This document shows, one piece after another, positions 9,676 to 21,810 of a stretch of DNA of 64,000 nt. Numbering within the stretch: the first letter of the stretch is position 1; each line of letters begins with the position of its first letter. The notes beneath the pieces are model-generated. The model was not told the origin of the DNA, did not search any database, and saw only the letters and a program-made list of their open reading frames with translations. The DNA is taken from NCBI GenBank assembly GCA_033977485.1, contig CM066998.1:56386274-56450273 (forward strand), in the 5' to 3' direction. The translations under genes and the position numbers were made by a program. The stretch is from Hydrangea macrophylla. Taxonomy: Eukaryota; Streptophyta; Magnoliopsida; Cornales; Hydrangeaceae.

Positions 9676-10299
9676 CCTCCTTAGCACTATCTTCGCTTCT
9701 TATGTAATGTACCCTAAACATTGGGCTATCAGTTCAAGAATCAGCTGTGGAAATACTATCTCTTGTTAGTAACATAAGTGTACTTTCTAAAAAGAGGGTT
9801 CTAATCCCCATCACTTTCACGATCCACTTGTGTTTGCTATCATCAATTTAAACTAGCTCAAAGGCTGACATGACATGCTTGATCATTCCTAATCCTTCAT
9901 TCAGGCCTAATTCGATACAATGGCAGCACATGCAAATCCATACTGCGAACATTGATATTACCAAATCCAAAACAGCACTAGTGCATTCGCAATTGTCCAA
10001 ATCATCTCATTGCCAAATCAATAGGTTGCTCCACTTTCTCAAAACTTTTACTCTCTTTCAAAAAAAAAAAAAAAAAAAAAGGGTATAAATATTCTCTCTC
10101 CCTCATTTCTTATTCACTCCTCCTCCTTGAACGCAACTCTTCCCTCATCTGTGCCGATCAAGGATCGTGTAAATACATGAGCAAACAATCATATGTGTTG
10201 TTCCCATCCATCCAGTACATGCATTGTTTCTAAACCCTATACCAACAGTCTGATACCCCACAAGCCTTTGGAACGTTCGACCTATCAACTTCACCAAAG
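9676..10299 (+). other. Non-coding part of the duplicated unit, copy B
   Basis: Near-identical to 2017-2646, with the A-tract at 10060-10080, TATAAATA at 10084-10091 and a CT-rich leader. No host coding region follows. The high identity over unconstrained sequence implies a recent duplication. Confidence 0.5.
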
Positions 10300-10413
10300 A
10301 TGTCTGGGGTTCACAATGTATTCCATGTGAGTATGCTAAGAAAGTACATACGAGACCCCTCGCACGTGGTTAATTATGACGATATTGAGACGAGTCATAA
10401 CGTTTCTTACTAG
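10300..10413 (+). pseudogene. Extreme C-terminus of a gypsy integrase (copy B)
   Basis: The same 37-codon remnant as at 2647-2760, ending in TAG and followed by the GGGGACGAAAT pol end and polypurine tract. It anchors the 3' end of the element that carries, or lies directly beside, the LBD gene. Confidence 0.8.
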
Positions 10414-10458
10414 TTAGTCTTGATTTCGGGGACGAAATCCTGTTTAAGGGAGGAAGGG

Positions 10459-13408
10459 TGTAATAACCCCCATTTTCTTGCATTGCCATATTTAAAATTA
10501 AATATACATTGTCTGCCTTTATTTAAATTCTTATGTGAAAAATTTATTTCTTGACTAATCCCATAATTGAAATTACTTTTGGGGTCAAAATGCAATTTTC
10601 CTAAAAACTGGCAATACCTGTGTTAAATTTCAAATCTGTATTTCAAAACGGTGGAATTATTTCTTTTAAACTCAAACTGTATTTTTATAAAATCAGAAAA
10701 CTCTTTCTAACGTTAAAATGAATTTTCTGTATTTTGTGATAAACACCGTGTCACGAAAATACCAGTTTAGGTTTAAAACTGTCCGCGCAGTGCTAAACTT
10801 CCACAGAATTTTGGGAGTGACTGATTGGACAAATTTCTTTATACCCAATTATTATTGCTGATGATTTCCCTTAGGCCTTGTTTGACAAATGCTTGTAGTA
10901 TGTGTGTTGTCCTAATGCCATAAGCTTGAATTCCCAAACACACCTTGACCCACATCATCTCCACCTACCCTTTCAATATTAGTGGAGCTATATGTGCATT
11001 AGTGTATGTTTACATCATTTTGCATATTCCTTATAAACTACCAATTAATTAAAAGTTAGTGGTTAATAATTAGATTGTTAAGCCATTATGTTTGGTTATT
11101 AATACACTAAATATTAGTGGAGTTATAGGTACATTAGTGTATGTTTACATCATCTTGCATATTCCTTATAAACTACCAATTAATTAAAAGTTAGTAGTTA
11201 ATAATTAGATTGTTAAGCCATTATGTTTGGTTATTAATACACTAAATATTAGTGGAGTTATAGGTACATTAGTGTATGTTTACATCATCTTGCATATTCC
11301 TTATAAACTACCAATTAATTAAAAGTTAGTGGTTAATAATTAGATTGTTAAGCCATTATGTTTGGTTATTAATACACAAAATATTAGTGGAGTTATAGGT
11401 ACATTAGTGTATGTTTACATCATCTTGCATATTCCTTATAAACTACCCATTAATTAGAAGTTAGTGGTTAATAAGTGGATTGTTAGGCCATTGTCTCCAA
11501 GTGGAAGCTTGGCTATTTATACACTCACATACTCTCTCAAACACACACATTCTACACTTCTAGCATAGAGAGCTTGAGAGAGTCACATAGAGAGATAAGA
11601 GAAAGTTTGAGAGTTCAATTTGCTGAAAATTTCTAGAGAGAAGAGCTCCTCAATTTCCATAGCCAAGCTTGTATTGGGTTTCTTGATTTGGTTATCTTTC
11701 TTAACAAATCTCTTTGCACTTAATCACGGTGAGTATTACTAACTCACTCCAAATGTAACTCATTCCTTATTTACTGATTTAGGTAGTTAATTTTAACAGT
11801 AGCAGAATTTTGTTTTCAGATTTTTGTTAGGAAAACGAATGAAATTTAAGGTTCTGCCCGCGTTGTCCCAAGCAAAACTCGATTCTGCACACTTTTTGTC
11901 TAATGCAATTTTCTCAGATTTTGCACCGTTTGGGCAGAAAATGAGGATTACAGTAGCAGAAAAAGTATATTAGAAATTCAATCTAATATTTTCTCTTTTA
12001 ATTTTAACAGTAGCAGAATTTTGTTTCCAGATTTTTGTTAGGAAAACGAATGAAATTTAAGGTTCTGCCCGCGTTGTCCCAAGCAAAACTCGATTCTGCA
12101 CACTTTTCGTCTAATGCAATTTTCTCAGATTCTGCACCGTTTGGACAGAAAACGAGGATTACAGTAGCAGTTTTTAGAATGCTATTAGTTATGTTTAAAA
12201 TGATTAAGGCAATGAATTACGAATTTTCAATCCCCGTACGTGTATTATTTCTTTAATTCTGTGAATTCCTTTATGTTTAAAGTTTGATGACATTCATGTG
12301 GAGTCAGTTGTACATGCATGGTGAGTGTTGGTAGTGTGTAAAAGAGTAATGGTAGGGTGGAAAAGAGTATTGTTAGTGTGGAAAGTGTATGAGTTTGAGT
12401 TGTGATTGTGGTTGTGAGTTGTGATTGTGGTTGTGGTTGTGGTTGTGGTTGTGGTTGTGGTTGTGATTGTGGTTGTAGTTGAAAAAGAGGATGAGGGTGT
12501 CTTTGAAATACGAAGGTGGCAAAAATGGACACTCCCTGACGCCCATGGAAGTGCTAAAGTGTGGCCTATGGACACTCCCTGATAACTCGAGTCTGGATAC
12601 CTGTGTGGGGGTTGCCCCGGTATTTGCATGGCGGTTAGGGTCTTCAAAGTGTGAGGCATTGCACACTCCCTGGTACCCCGGACCAAAGTGTGAGGCAAAC
12701 TGGACACTCCCTGGCGCCCCGTTGCTAAAGTGTGGCTATCTTAGTATTTCAAAGATACCAGGAGTAGAATAGAGGGTTGTTGGGTTTTGTCGAGAGAAAA
12801 GAGTCGGTTAGATGAGATGGTGCATTGTCCTCATACATGGTTACATATGTGTGAAATTATCTTTTAAATAATGTTGTGGTTGTTTTTCTATCAAGCTCTT
12901 TATCTTTAAATATAAACTTGTGGTATTTAAATGGTAATGGGAAAAAGGTAAATGAGTATGTTTTTACATTCAAAGCTATGTTTTTAATACTCACCAGCTT
13001 CTTGAAGCTGACGGCGTTGATGCGTCCTGGACATTCGTGTCCAGGCTTTGCAGGTAATAATCAAGATGAACCGTATGACTATGCTAATTGAGATCAGTTG
13101 CTGAGAAGAGAATTTACTTTTATACGCTTTATGTGTTTTAAGATATGATTTGGTTTTGTAATAAGGATGACTGTAATAGACTGTAAGTTATTGTTTTATT
13201 TCAAGGCGGTCTGTGCCTTAGTAAACCCCGTACTATAGGATGTAATAAGTTAGAAAATTTTATATAAGCCCAGGTTGCCCTACTCTGATTAATAGTTTTT
13301 ATGTTGTTCGACGTTTGGGACGGAATCGATCCTTCAAACTGTCGCGACCTACGGGTCCATAAAGGAAATTAAACGCTTTCCATATTTATGCTACGTCGGG
13401 GCGTGACA
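10459..13408 (+). mobile_element. Ty3/gypsy LTR, copy B (2950 bp)
   Basis: Starts TGTAATAACCCCC after the polypurine tract and ends GGGGCGTGACA. It is colinear with LTR A except upstream of the TATA box, where a 135-bp tandem array (10976-11480) replaces a different sequence. It carries TATTTATA at 11514-11521, the 210-bp duplication at 11798 and 12008, a GTGGTT microsatellite at 12400-12480, and the twin hairpins at 12995-13045. Sequence after 13408 is unrelated to that after LTR A, so homology between the two units stops exactly at the LTR end. Confidence 0.85.
10976..11480 (+). repeat. 135-bp tandem repeat in LTR B
   Basis: The word TTAATAATTAGATTG or its variant recurs at 11063, 11198, 11333 and 11468. 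The same array exists at 5871-6290 but not in LTRs A or C. It lies directly upstream of the LTR TATA box, where enhancer repeats are common (inference). Confidence 0.8.
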
Positions 13409-14265
13409 AATAGTACAACTTATAACGACATTAAAGCATTTTTTTCCCCTTCACAATTGCTACACGGTCATTACATACTACGTTCAATTACTTATTAGTT
13501 GTGTCGCTTGAATCTTCTTGGTCTCTTTAACTTACACCAAATTTGAAGTGTTTTTAAATTTTCACACTAATTGAGTCATAACCTCAATTTGACTGTCTAT
13601 CCAATTAAACGTCCACTTCATTAGGTTTGTGTCTTACTTTTTTTTAGGCCTTATTTTTTTTTTTGTCCAAATTTTTAAGTTACAATGAACAAGCATCTTA
13701 GATTGATTTCAATTATGAAGATAATGTATTTTCCCTTTCTTACTTGTACTAATTTATTTGTCAATCAACTATACTTATAACTACACTTATATGTTATGAC
13801 AACTACTGTGATGTTGATCATCACAAACCATTCTCATGGTTCTATATTATCAATTTGTGCACTTTCACTTCACTGATTTTCTCAAAATTTTAATAACTTA
13901 GCTATGCCACTTTTTTTGTTCTTCATTGTTTGACCATAACATTCCTACTTTCTATTTGCCTGTCTAGCTAAGCATCTCAATTGCCTTAATTTTTAGTTTG
14001 TAACACTATATCAAACAATTATAGTTAATTTTTTTTTGGACACATCAAATACATCTTCTTCAAACCATCACAGTTATTTTGTTAAAACATCACATTTCTC
14101 TTTTGTGAGGATAATGTGTTTTCCCTTCTTGCTTACATCCATTTATTCATCAATCAACTATATACTTATATGAGTTATGAAAACTAACATTGTAAATTTG
14201 TTAGGTGGTGATGTTCTCATCACAAACTATTATCAAGATTAAAGATATTAAAACTGTGCACCAAT
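13409..14265. other. AT-rich sequence, probably the body of a non-autonomous Helitron
   Basis: No gene is visible. Two related stretches (about 13716-13860 and 14106-14245) share a block containing CAATCAACTATA and CATCACAAAC. The region ends at a Helitron-type 3' terminus. The 5' terminus was not found. Confidence 0.4.
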
Positions 14266-14294
14266 CACGTGCAACGCACGTGTTGTACGACTAG
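14266..14294 (+). mobile_element. Helitron 3' terminus
   Basis: A 7-bp stem CACGTGC/GCACGTG with a 3-base loop is followed eight bases later by CTAG at 14291-14294 and a T. This is the hairpin plus CTRR end, with insertion before T, that defines Helitron 3' ends. No Rep/helicase frame is present, so any element is non-autonomous. Confidence 0.65.
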
Positions 14295-14577
14295 TATATA
14301 TATATATATATATATCTATGTATATTGTGGGTTCTTCCATTTTGATTGGTTATTAGATCTTGATTTTAATGATTGGGTTCATCCATTTCTAGATTAGGGT
14401 ATGTGTTCATCAATCAATGAAATTCTTTTCTGTTAAAAAAAAAAAATAATACATGTGTTCATCCATTTCCAAACCTTGATTAACTATATCAATTTTTTTT
14501 TTTTTTGCATTTTGAGTAAATTTTTTGACTTCTACATCAATATTTTATTGCATTTTGAGTTGATTTTTATCTGTTTT
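14295..14577. other. AT-rich spacer with a TA microsatellite
   Basis: Contains a TA run at about 14296-14313 and several A and T tracts. No gene, terminus or promoter was recognised. Confidence 0.4.
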
Positions 14578-17170
14578 TGTCACGCCCCGACGTAGCATAA
14601 ATATGGAAAGTGTTTAATTTCCTTTATGGACCCGTAGGTCGCGACAGTTTGAAGGATCGATTCCATCCCAAAACGTCGAACAACATAAAACCATTAATCA
14701 GAGTAGGGCAACCTGGCTTATAAAAATTTTCTAACTTATTACATCCTATAGTACGGGGTTTACTAAGGCACAGACCGCCTTGAAATAAAACAATAACTTA
14801 TAGTCTATTACAGTCATCCTTATTACTAAACCAAATCATATCTTAAAAACACATAAACATAAAACATATTAAAGTAAAATCTCTTCTCAGCAACTGATCT
14901 CAATTAGCATAGTCATACGGTTCATCCTGATTATTACCTGCAAAGCCTGGACACGAATGTCCAGGACGCATCAACGCCGTCAGCTTCAAGAAGCTGGTGA
15001 GTATTAAAAACATAGCTTTGAATGTAAAAACACACCCATTTACCTTTTTCCCATTTCCATTTAAATACCACAAGTTTATATTTATGATAAAAAGCTTGTT
15101 AGAAAAACAACCACAACAATAATTAAAAGATAAATTCACACATATGTGACCGTGTATGAGAACAATGCACCATCTCATCTATCCGACTCTTTTCTCTCGA
15201 CAACACCCAACAACCCTCTATCCTACTCCTGGTATCTTTGAAATACTAAGATAGCCACACTTTAGCAACGGGGCGCCAGGGAGTGTCCAGTTTGCCTCAC
15301 ACTTTGGTCCGGGGTACCAGGGAGTGTCCAATGCCTCACACTTTGAATACCCTAACCGCCATGCAAATACCGGGGCAACCCCCACACAGGTATCCAGACT
15401 CGAGTCATTCAGGGAGTGTCCATAGGCCACACTTTAGCATTTCCATGGGTGCCAGTGAGTGTCCAAGTTCGGCTTCACACACTTTAACGCTTCCATGGGC
15501 GTCAGGGAGTGTCCATTTTTGCCACCTTCGCATTTCAAAGACACCATCATCCTCTTTTTCAACTACAACCACAATCACATCCACAACCACAACCACAACC
15601 ACAACCACAATCACAACTCACAACCACAATCACAACTCAAACTCATACACTTTCCACACTATCAATACTCTTTTCCACCCTACCATTACTCTTTTACACA
15701 CTACCAACACTCACCATGCATGTACAACTGACTCCACATGAATGTCATCAAACTTTAAACATAAAGGAATTCACAGAATTAAAGAAATAATACGCGTACG
15801 GGGATTGAAAATTCGTAATTCATTGCCTTAATCATTTTAAACATAACTAATAGCATTCTAAAAACTGGTACTGAAATCCTCGTTTTCTGTCCAAACGGTA
15901 CAGAATCTGAGAAAATTGCATTAGACGAAAAGTGTGCAGAATCGAGTTTTGCTTGGGACAACGCGGGCAGAACCTTAAATTTCATTCTTTTTCCTAACAA
16001 AAATCTGAAAACAAAATTCTGCTACTGTTAAAATTAAAAGAGAAAATATTAGATTGAATTTCTAATATACTTTTTCTGCTACTGTAATCCTCATTTTCTG
16101 CCCAAACCGTGCAAAATCTGAGAAAATTGCATTAGACGAAAAGTGTGCAGAATCGAGTTTTACTTGGGACAACGCGGGCAGAACCTTAAATTTCATTCGT
16201 TTTCCTAACAAAAATCTGAAAACAAAATTCTGCTACTGTTAAAATTAACTACCTAAATCAGTAAATAAGGAATGAGTTACATTTGGAGTGAGTTAGTAAT
16301 ACTCACCGTGATGTAGATTGAAGAAGTTGTTGAGAAAGAAATACAAGAATTAAGAATCTCCAATTTCAAGCTTGGCTATGGAGGATTGAGCTCTTCAAAT
16401 TCTGAAATTATTATCTCTCTATGTGACTCTCTCAAGTTCTCTATGTTAGGAGTGTAGAATGTGTAGTGTGGTTGGGTGTATAAATACTCAAACTCCCACT
16501 TAGAAAACATTTGCCTAACATCCCACTCATTCTCCATTAATCTCCACTAATTACAAAGAAAGTGCAACAATGATGTGTAAATATACACTTGCAATTCATA
16601 ATGCTCCATTGATAATTGAAAGGGTAGGTGGAGTTGGTGTGGGTCAAGGTGTGTTTGGAAATCAAGCTTATGGCATAAGGACAACACACATACTACAACA
16701 TTTGCCAAACAAGACCTAAGGGAAAAGCATCAGCATTCATAATTGAGTATAAATATATTTGTTCAAACATTTACTTCCAAAATTCTGTGGAAGTTTAACA
16801 CTGCGCGGACAGTTTTAAACCTACACTGATATTTTCGTGACACGGTGTTTATCACAAAAATACAGAGAATTCATTTTAACGTTAGAAATAGTTTTCTGAT
16901 TTTATAAAAATACAGTTTGAGTTTAAAAGAAATAATTCCACCGTTTTGAAATACAGTTTTGAAATTTAACACAGGTATAGCAAGTTTTTATGAAAATTGC
17001 ATTTTGACCCCAAAAGTAATTTCAATTATGAAATTAGTCAAAAAAATACATAAGAATTGAAATTAACATATAAACAGACAATATATATATTAAATTTTAA
17101 ATATGATAATGCAAATGATAATGAAAATAAATTTTAATTATGATCATGCAGGAAAATGCAGGTTATTACA
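14578..17170 (-). mobile_element. Solo LTR of the A/B gypsy family, inverted (copy C)
   Basis: On the minus strand the LTR starts TGTAATAACC (at 17170) and ends GGGGCGTGACA (at 14578), 2593 bp. It is flanked by a perfect 5-bp target duplication GTTTT at 14573-14577 and 17171-17175. No polypurine tract, primer site or internal sequence adjoins it. This is the expected product of LTR-LTR recombination. Its promoter-side sequence is of the A type, and it carries both hairpins at 14946-14996. Confidence 0.92.
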
Positions 17171-17629
17171 GTTTTACTGATTTTTTTTTTAACACAATCG
17201 GCATGTATGGAAAGCTACAGATTAATCTAGGCTTATACCATAATCTTCTAAATATAGCATTGGACTATTTGAATTTTATCCTCAGTATAATCCGGTACGC
17301 ACCAAACACAATATTAAAATAATGCTGCACTATTTTATCATGTGATTAGTTGTACACTTTATATAATACCCAACTGGCATTCCTGCTGGTTGCAGAGGTT
17401 CCTCAACCACATACTTTGCTGTACAGAAACACCAATCATGTGATGGACCAAGTTCTTTTGGAAATGGGATTATTAGATATCAGTCAACTTTTATTAAAAA
17501 TTTAGATGTCAGTCACCTACTTTATTTAAATTGAAAGGAAATCTAATTCATCTTCACAAATTAAAAAAAGATAAACTTTTGATCTTTTTTGAAATATAAA
17601 AACTACATTTACCCCCCCTCATCTTCTTC
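17171..17629. other. AT-rich sequence with a possible gene remnant on the minus strand
   Basis: Mostly AT-rich without features. On the minus strand, 17355-17475 reads open for about 37 codons, with a plausible protein-like composition including PSHDWCFC and EEPLQPAGMPVGYY. The family is not recognised and no splice sites were established. Confidence 0.25.
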
Positions 17630-17845
17630 CTCACCACCACCACCCATTACCACCACCACCAGCCGCCAGCACCACTACCCCCACCACACCACGACCACCA
17701 CCAGCCACCAGCCACTATGACCACAACCACGACCACCACCACACCATTACCACCACCACCACCATCGCCGGCCACCACACCATGACCACCACCACGACCA
17801 CGACCACCAGCCACCACCACGGCCACCACTCCGACCACAACCTCT
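17630..17845 (+). repeat. CCA-type trinucleotide microsatellite
   Basis: A long imperfect CCACCA/CACGAC repeat. The Gly/Val-rich frames on the minus strand across it are artefacts of the repeat. A TA run follows at about 17860-17910. Confidence 0.8.
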
Positions 17846-17879
17846 CTATCTCTCTCTCTATATATATATATTCATACAT

Positions 17880-19971
17880 GAGTATATATATATAATATAT
17901 GGCCACGACCACCCCAACCTCTCTCTATCTCTTCCTTCTCTTCTCACCACCACCAGCCACCACCACGGGCCTCCTCCCTCATCCACACACACACAGACAC
18001 CCCCACAGAAGACCAGGAAGGAGAAGAAGGACTGAGAAGCAAGAGAGAGCTCACCGAAGATTAAAAATAGAGAGAGACATGAGACAGGTTTATACCCTCA
18101 CCTCCCTGTCTATTCTGTGTTTTCTGTACCCTTAGGCTCACACACATGCACACACAGACCCCCATATGTGAACCGAACATAACCTTAAGCTCTGGTAATG
18201 GCAGAACAGCCATTAAAGCTCCCTCGCCGGAGCTCGAATTTTCAAATCAACTAGAACCCCTAAAAACCATGCCAAACTGACCCTATAGGTCCCAGTTAGA
18301 CCCACCATGAACAGTTTGAAGATTTAACCACGTTTGGTTAACCATGCAAACCATTATCCTCAAAAAGACCGAAAAGAATAATCTCACAGTGGGTTAGGAA
18401 AACGAATACACCATTGTCCCAGCTCCTAGTATGTTGTAGAGGACCCCAAACCGGTCACTTTGGCGTTGGAATCACACATTTTCATGGAAAAATGCGTGAG
18501 TTATGGAGAGATGAAGATTTTCGGCGAGATACACGTCGCCGGCGGCGGTGGCGTGAAATGTTGAAGAAGACACAACCCGTGGGTTTTCGGGATATATCGT
18601 TTACCCACTGGTCGGGTAGGGTCGGGTTAGTTTGTTAGTGCATGTGGGTAGTGGGTTCGGGTTATTTTAACCCATGGGTCATGGGTCGGATCTTTTAAGT
18701 TGGATCAGGAGGTATGTGTAAATGGGTAACCCGTCGAGTTGGGTACGGATCTGGGTAGACCCGCGGGTCTGTTTATATATATTTTTCATTATTATTATTA
18801 AGATTGTTTAAATTAATAATAGGTTTTAGATGTGTTTAATAATTGTTTTAAATTACGTTTTAAGATTAGTATAAAATCTGGAACATTATAATAATATTCT
18901 GAAATTATTATTTTTAATATATAATAATTATTTAGTTTCTTTTAATAAACAAAAATTATTGGTTTTATTTAAATAAATAGATACAAGTGTTATTAAATGA
19001 TTTTAAATTATTTTTAAAATAGTTTAAAATGACATCCTAATAATCTGAAATATTATTTTTTTGATATTCTGAAATTTAAAATATAATTCCTATATCATAT
19101 ACTTATCATTTATTTAAATACAATAAATGATAAGTATTGGTTTTAAATAAAAATAATTAGATAATAAATACCTAATGATCATTTTAATATATGGGAAAAT
19201 TATGATAAATTTTCCTACGGCCTAAATGCCTTTATATTATAAATTATTATTATAAAACCAAAACTTGAGTATTTCTAATAATTATTAATTTGTATTAAAA
19301 GCCCCGTTGGGTTGTATTTTAAATATTTAAAATACCAAACGAACTCCGAAAATTATGAGAAAAATACTACTACCTTATTTTAAAGTCTAGTATTTAATAA
19401 AAATATCTATAAGGGCCCAATGTCTTCCTAAATCATATTTTATAATTAAAGCGTTCCTACATCTATTATTAGACGATTTAAACTTCATAAATTCATAATA
19501 AATAAACCGTAGCTCAGAAAAATACGCGGTCAGTTCTTAGAATTTTAGAATAATGTCTAGAACATCCCCTTAAAGTTTGGTGACCTTTCGACACAGTAAA
19601 AAATACATCTTATCTTTAGGGTCCAAGTCATATTGTTGTACACATTGAGTAGACCGCAATGGTCCGAGTGGTACAGTCAAGTAAATGGGAACAACCATGA
19701 AACTGCTATAGGGCCTTGCTAGGCGACGATAGCAACGTAATCATTCTACTCTAAGCTAACGGCGATACACTGGTAATGTAACAAGTCATATGAGTCAGTT
19801 GTGGTGTCTGTGGTCGAGTTAAAGTCGAATATATCGATACTGTATTGTGTCGTCATACTACCATGTCATATGTTCATTAATATTGCTTCAAGATATTGTT
19901 GTATTTGTATATCCTTAAATGTATTAGGAGAGATCGGTTAAGATGATTTCACTTAGCTTCAAAAGCTAACG
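17880..19971 (+). mobile_element. Old LTR-like remnant interrupted by element E1
   Basis: No gene was found. The composition (GC-rich leader around 18470-18650 with CGCCGGCGGCGG, then a long AT-rich tail) and the final block TTCACTTAGCTTCAAAAGC resemble the plus-strand R/U5 region of gypsy LTRs in this window. E1's LTR carries the corresponding motif in the opposite orientation near 20470. The sequence breaks at 19971, where E1 starts, so it is probably the target into which E1 inserted. Confidence 0.4.
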
Positions 19972-21810
19972 TGTCACACCCCAACCCGCCCCCGCGGGTT
20001 AGGACACGTGTAACAAAGCCAAGGACCAAACAAATATTTTTAACGTTCCAAAGATGAACATTTTGACTGAAATATCAGGGGTAAAATATCAATTAATCAA
20101 TTAAATTAATAAAAAGGAATAAAATAAAGTTTTAAAACCGTCAAATGGTACTTGGGCAAAGTTTCCCCTATTACAGCACCATTCACCCTGTTTTCATAAA
20201 CTAAAACATTTTTAACTCCTGCTACACTCATTTATTTAAATATTCCAAAATACATCAAAATCCAACTAAATATATAGATATTACAAGCTCATTCTAACAT
20301 TTATTTCTAAACATATTTAAAAGTTTAAACTTTAAGTTTATTTCAACCTTATTCAAATCCTCACATATAAACATATAAGCAAGCTGGACCCAGTCCTGTA
20401 GTCTCGATCATTTCTCACTTTGATGTTCATCTGAACCTGCGTGGTCATTAGCCACAAAAAATCGAATAAGCTTTCGCTTAGTGAGTACGTGGTGCTAATC
20501 ATACAATTGGAGTACTTAATGAATCATAACACCAATTAAACATCACAACAATAAATGGTCGCAGGCGTGTCAAGTAATCAATCACCATCGTTCAGGACCC
20601 CTGATTCCGGGCCAATCTCACTTTTTTCGTCGCATATAGCGAAATCACTCTCATTCACTCGTGACCGTAGTCAATTCGCTGGTGGTCGTCACCACCGTCC
20701 CCTTTTCTCTGAGGACTTCAACATCTCTCTATCCCTTATATATGGGCTAACTAATGGTGATTATCACTTGAGACCCTTTGACCCAAATAAGCACATATGC
20801 AGCTCAACATGTCAATATGACAATTTTAACATTTTAGACATGTTAAATACAAACTAATCACATGCTTTACTATTTAATCAATAATTAAGTATTTAATAAT
20901 TAATAAATAACATTAAATATCCAATTTTGGGATTAGGACACTCACCTCACAATTAGGTCCAAAATAAGCCTAGAAACCCCAAATTCCTTCGTAAAACCAG
21001 CTCCTAATGATTCCAATGATAATCCTATACAATTTTGGTAAACTAAATGTTACCAACTCATTTGGGTCACGAAAAATCTATCGATTAAACTGAAAATAAA
21101 TTATACCAAAAGGTTGGACTTACCCCCACGAGTCCAAATATAACTTTGTATCGCGATTTGACCAACAAACGACGAAGTTGTGGCGTTGGGAAGGCTGAAA
21201 CCCTACCTTTTTCTCTTCCTCTCTCGCAGCTCTCTCTGTTCTCTCAGTCTCTGCTTCTTTTTTTTTTCTTTCTTATGATTATCTTTTTTTTTTCTTATTA
21301 ACTAATCAAATATATATAAATATATATAAATATATACCGTCGCCGCCGCCTTCACTTTGCACACACGCACGGATTTGTTTGGGTTTTTTTTTTTTTTTTT
21401 TTTTTTTTTCTTTTTTTTTTCTTTTGACTTAAGATTAAAATAGAATATTCCAAGGAATATTCTTTAACTTAGTCCATTTCTATTTACACCCCCAGTGTTT
21501 CTAAATTTTATCATAACATCCAAACTAATTATATTATTATCCCAATATCTAAGTAGATCTATATCTATGTCACGTATGAGTCCCATACATGGTCCCAAAT
21601 ATTATATGAAGACACTAATTAGCCTATCAATTATACCATTTATCCAATTTCGCCCTCACAAGGGTACTCAAATTGATCACATAAATAATCATGAATAACA
21701 ATAGAATATTAAAACACTTAACGTTTTATCAATTAAATAATAATATGGCACCAACATGTATTATAATGTACACATTTACATTTACATGTCTACCATTTAA
21801 CCACATAAAT
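19972..21810 (-). mobile_element. E1 3' LTR, first part
   Basis: Begins TGTCACACCCCAACCCGCC on the plus strand, which is the 3' end of the LTR on the element's own strand, and is colinear with 39845-40747. It contains pyrimidine tracts at 21240-21300 and a long T run at 21388-21420. E2 interrupts it at 21810, where the sequence TAAAT is duplicated. Confidence 0.85.

Noticed and set aside
14296..14313. TA run as a possible transposon target duplication
   Set aside because: A simple TA microsatellite directly after the Helitron end. It cannot be told from repeat slippage.
17647..17912. Gly/Val-rich frames on the minus strand
   Set aside because: Translation of a CCA microsatellite.
20555..20857. 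100-residue frame beginning MVAG, also at 40428
   Set aside because: Both copies lie at the same place in the E1 LTRs. Conservation reflects LTR identity, and no domain is visible.
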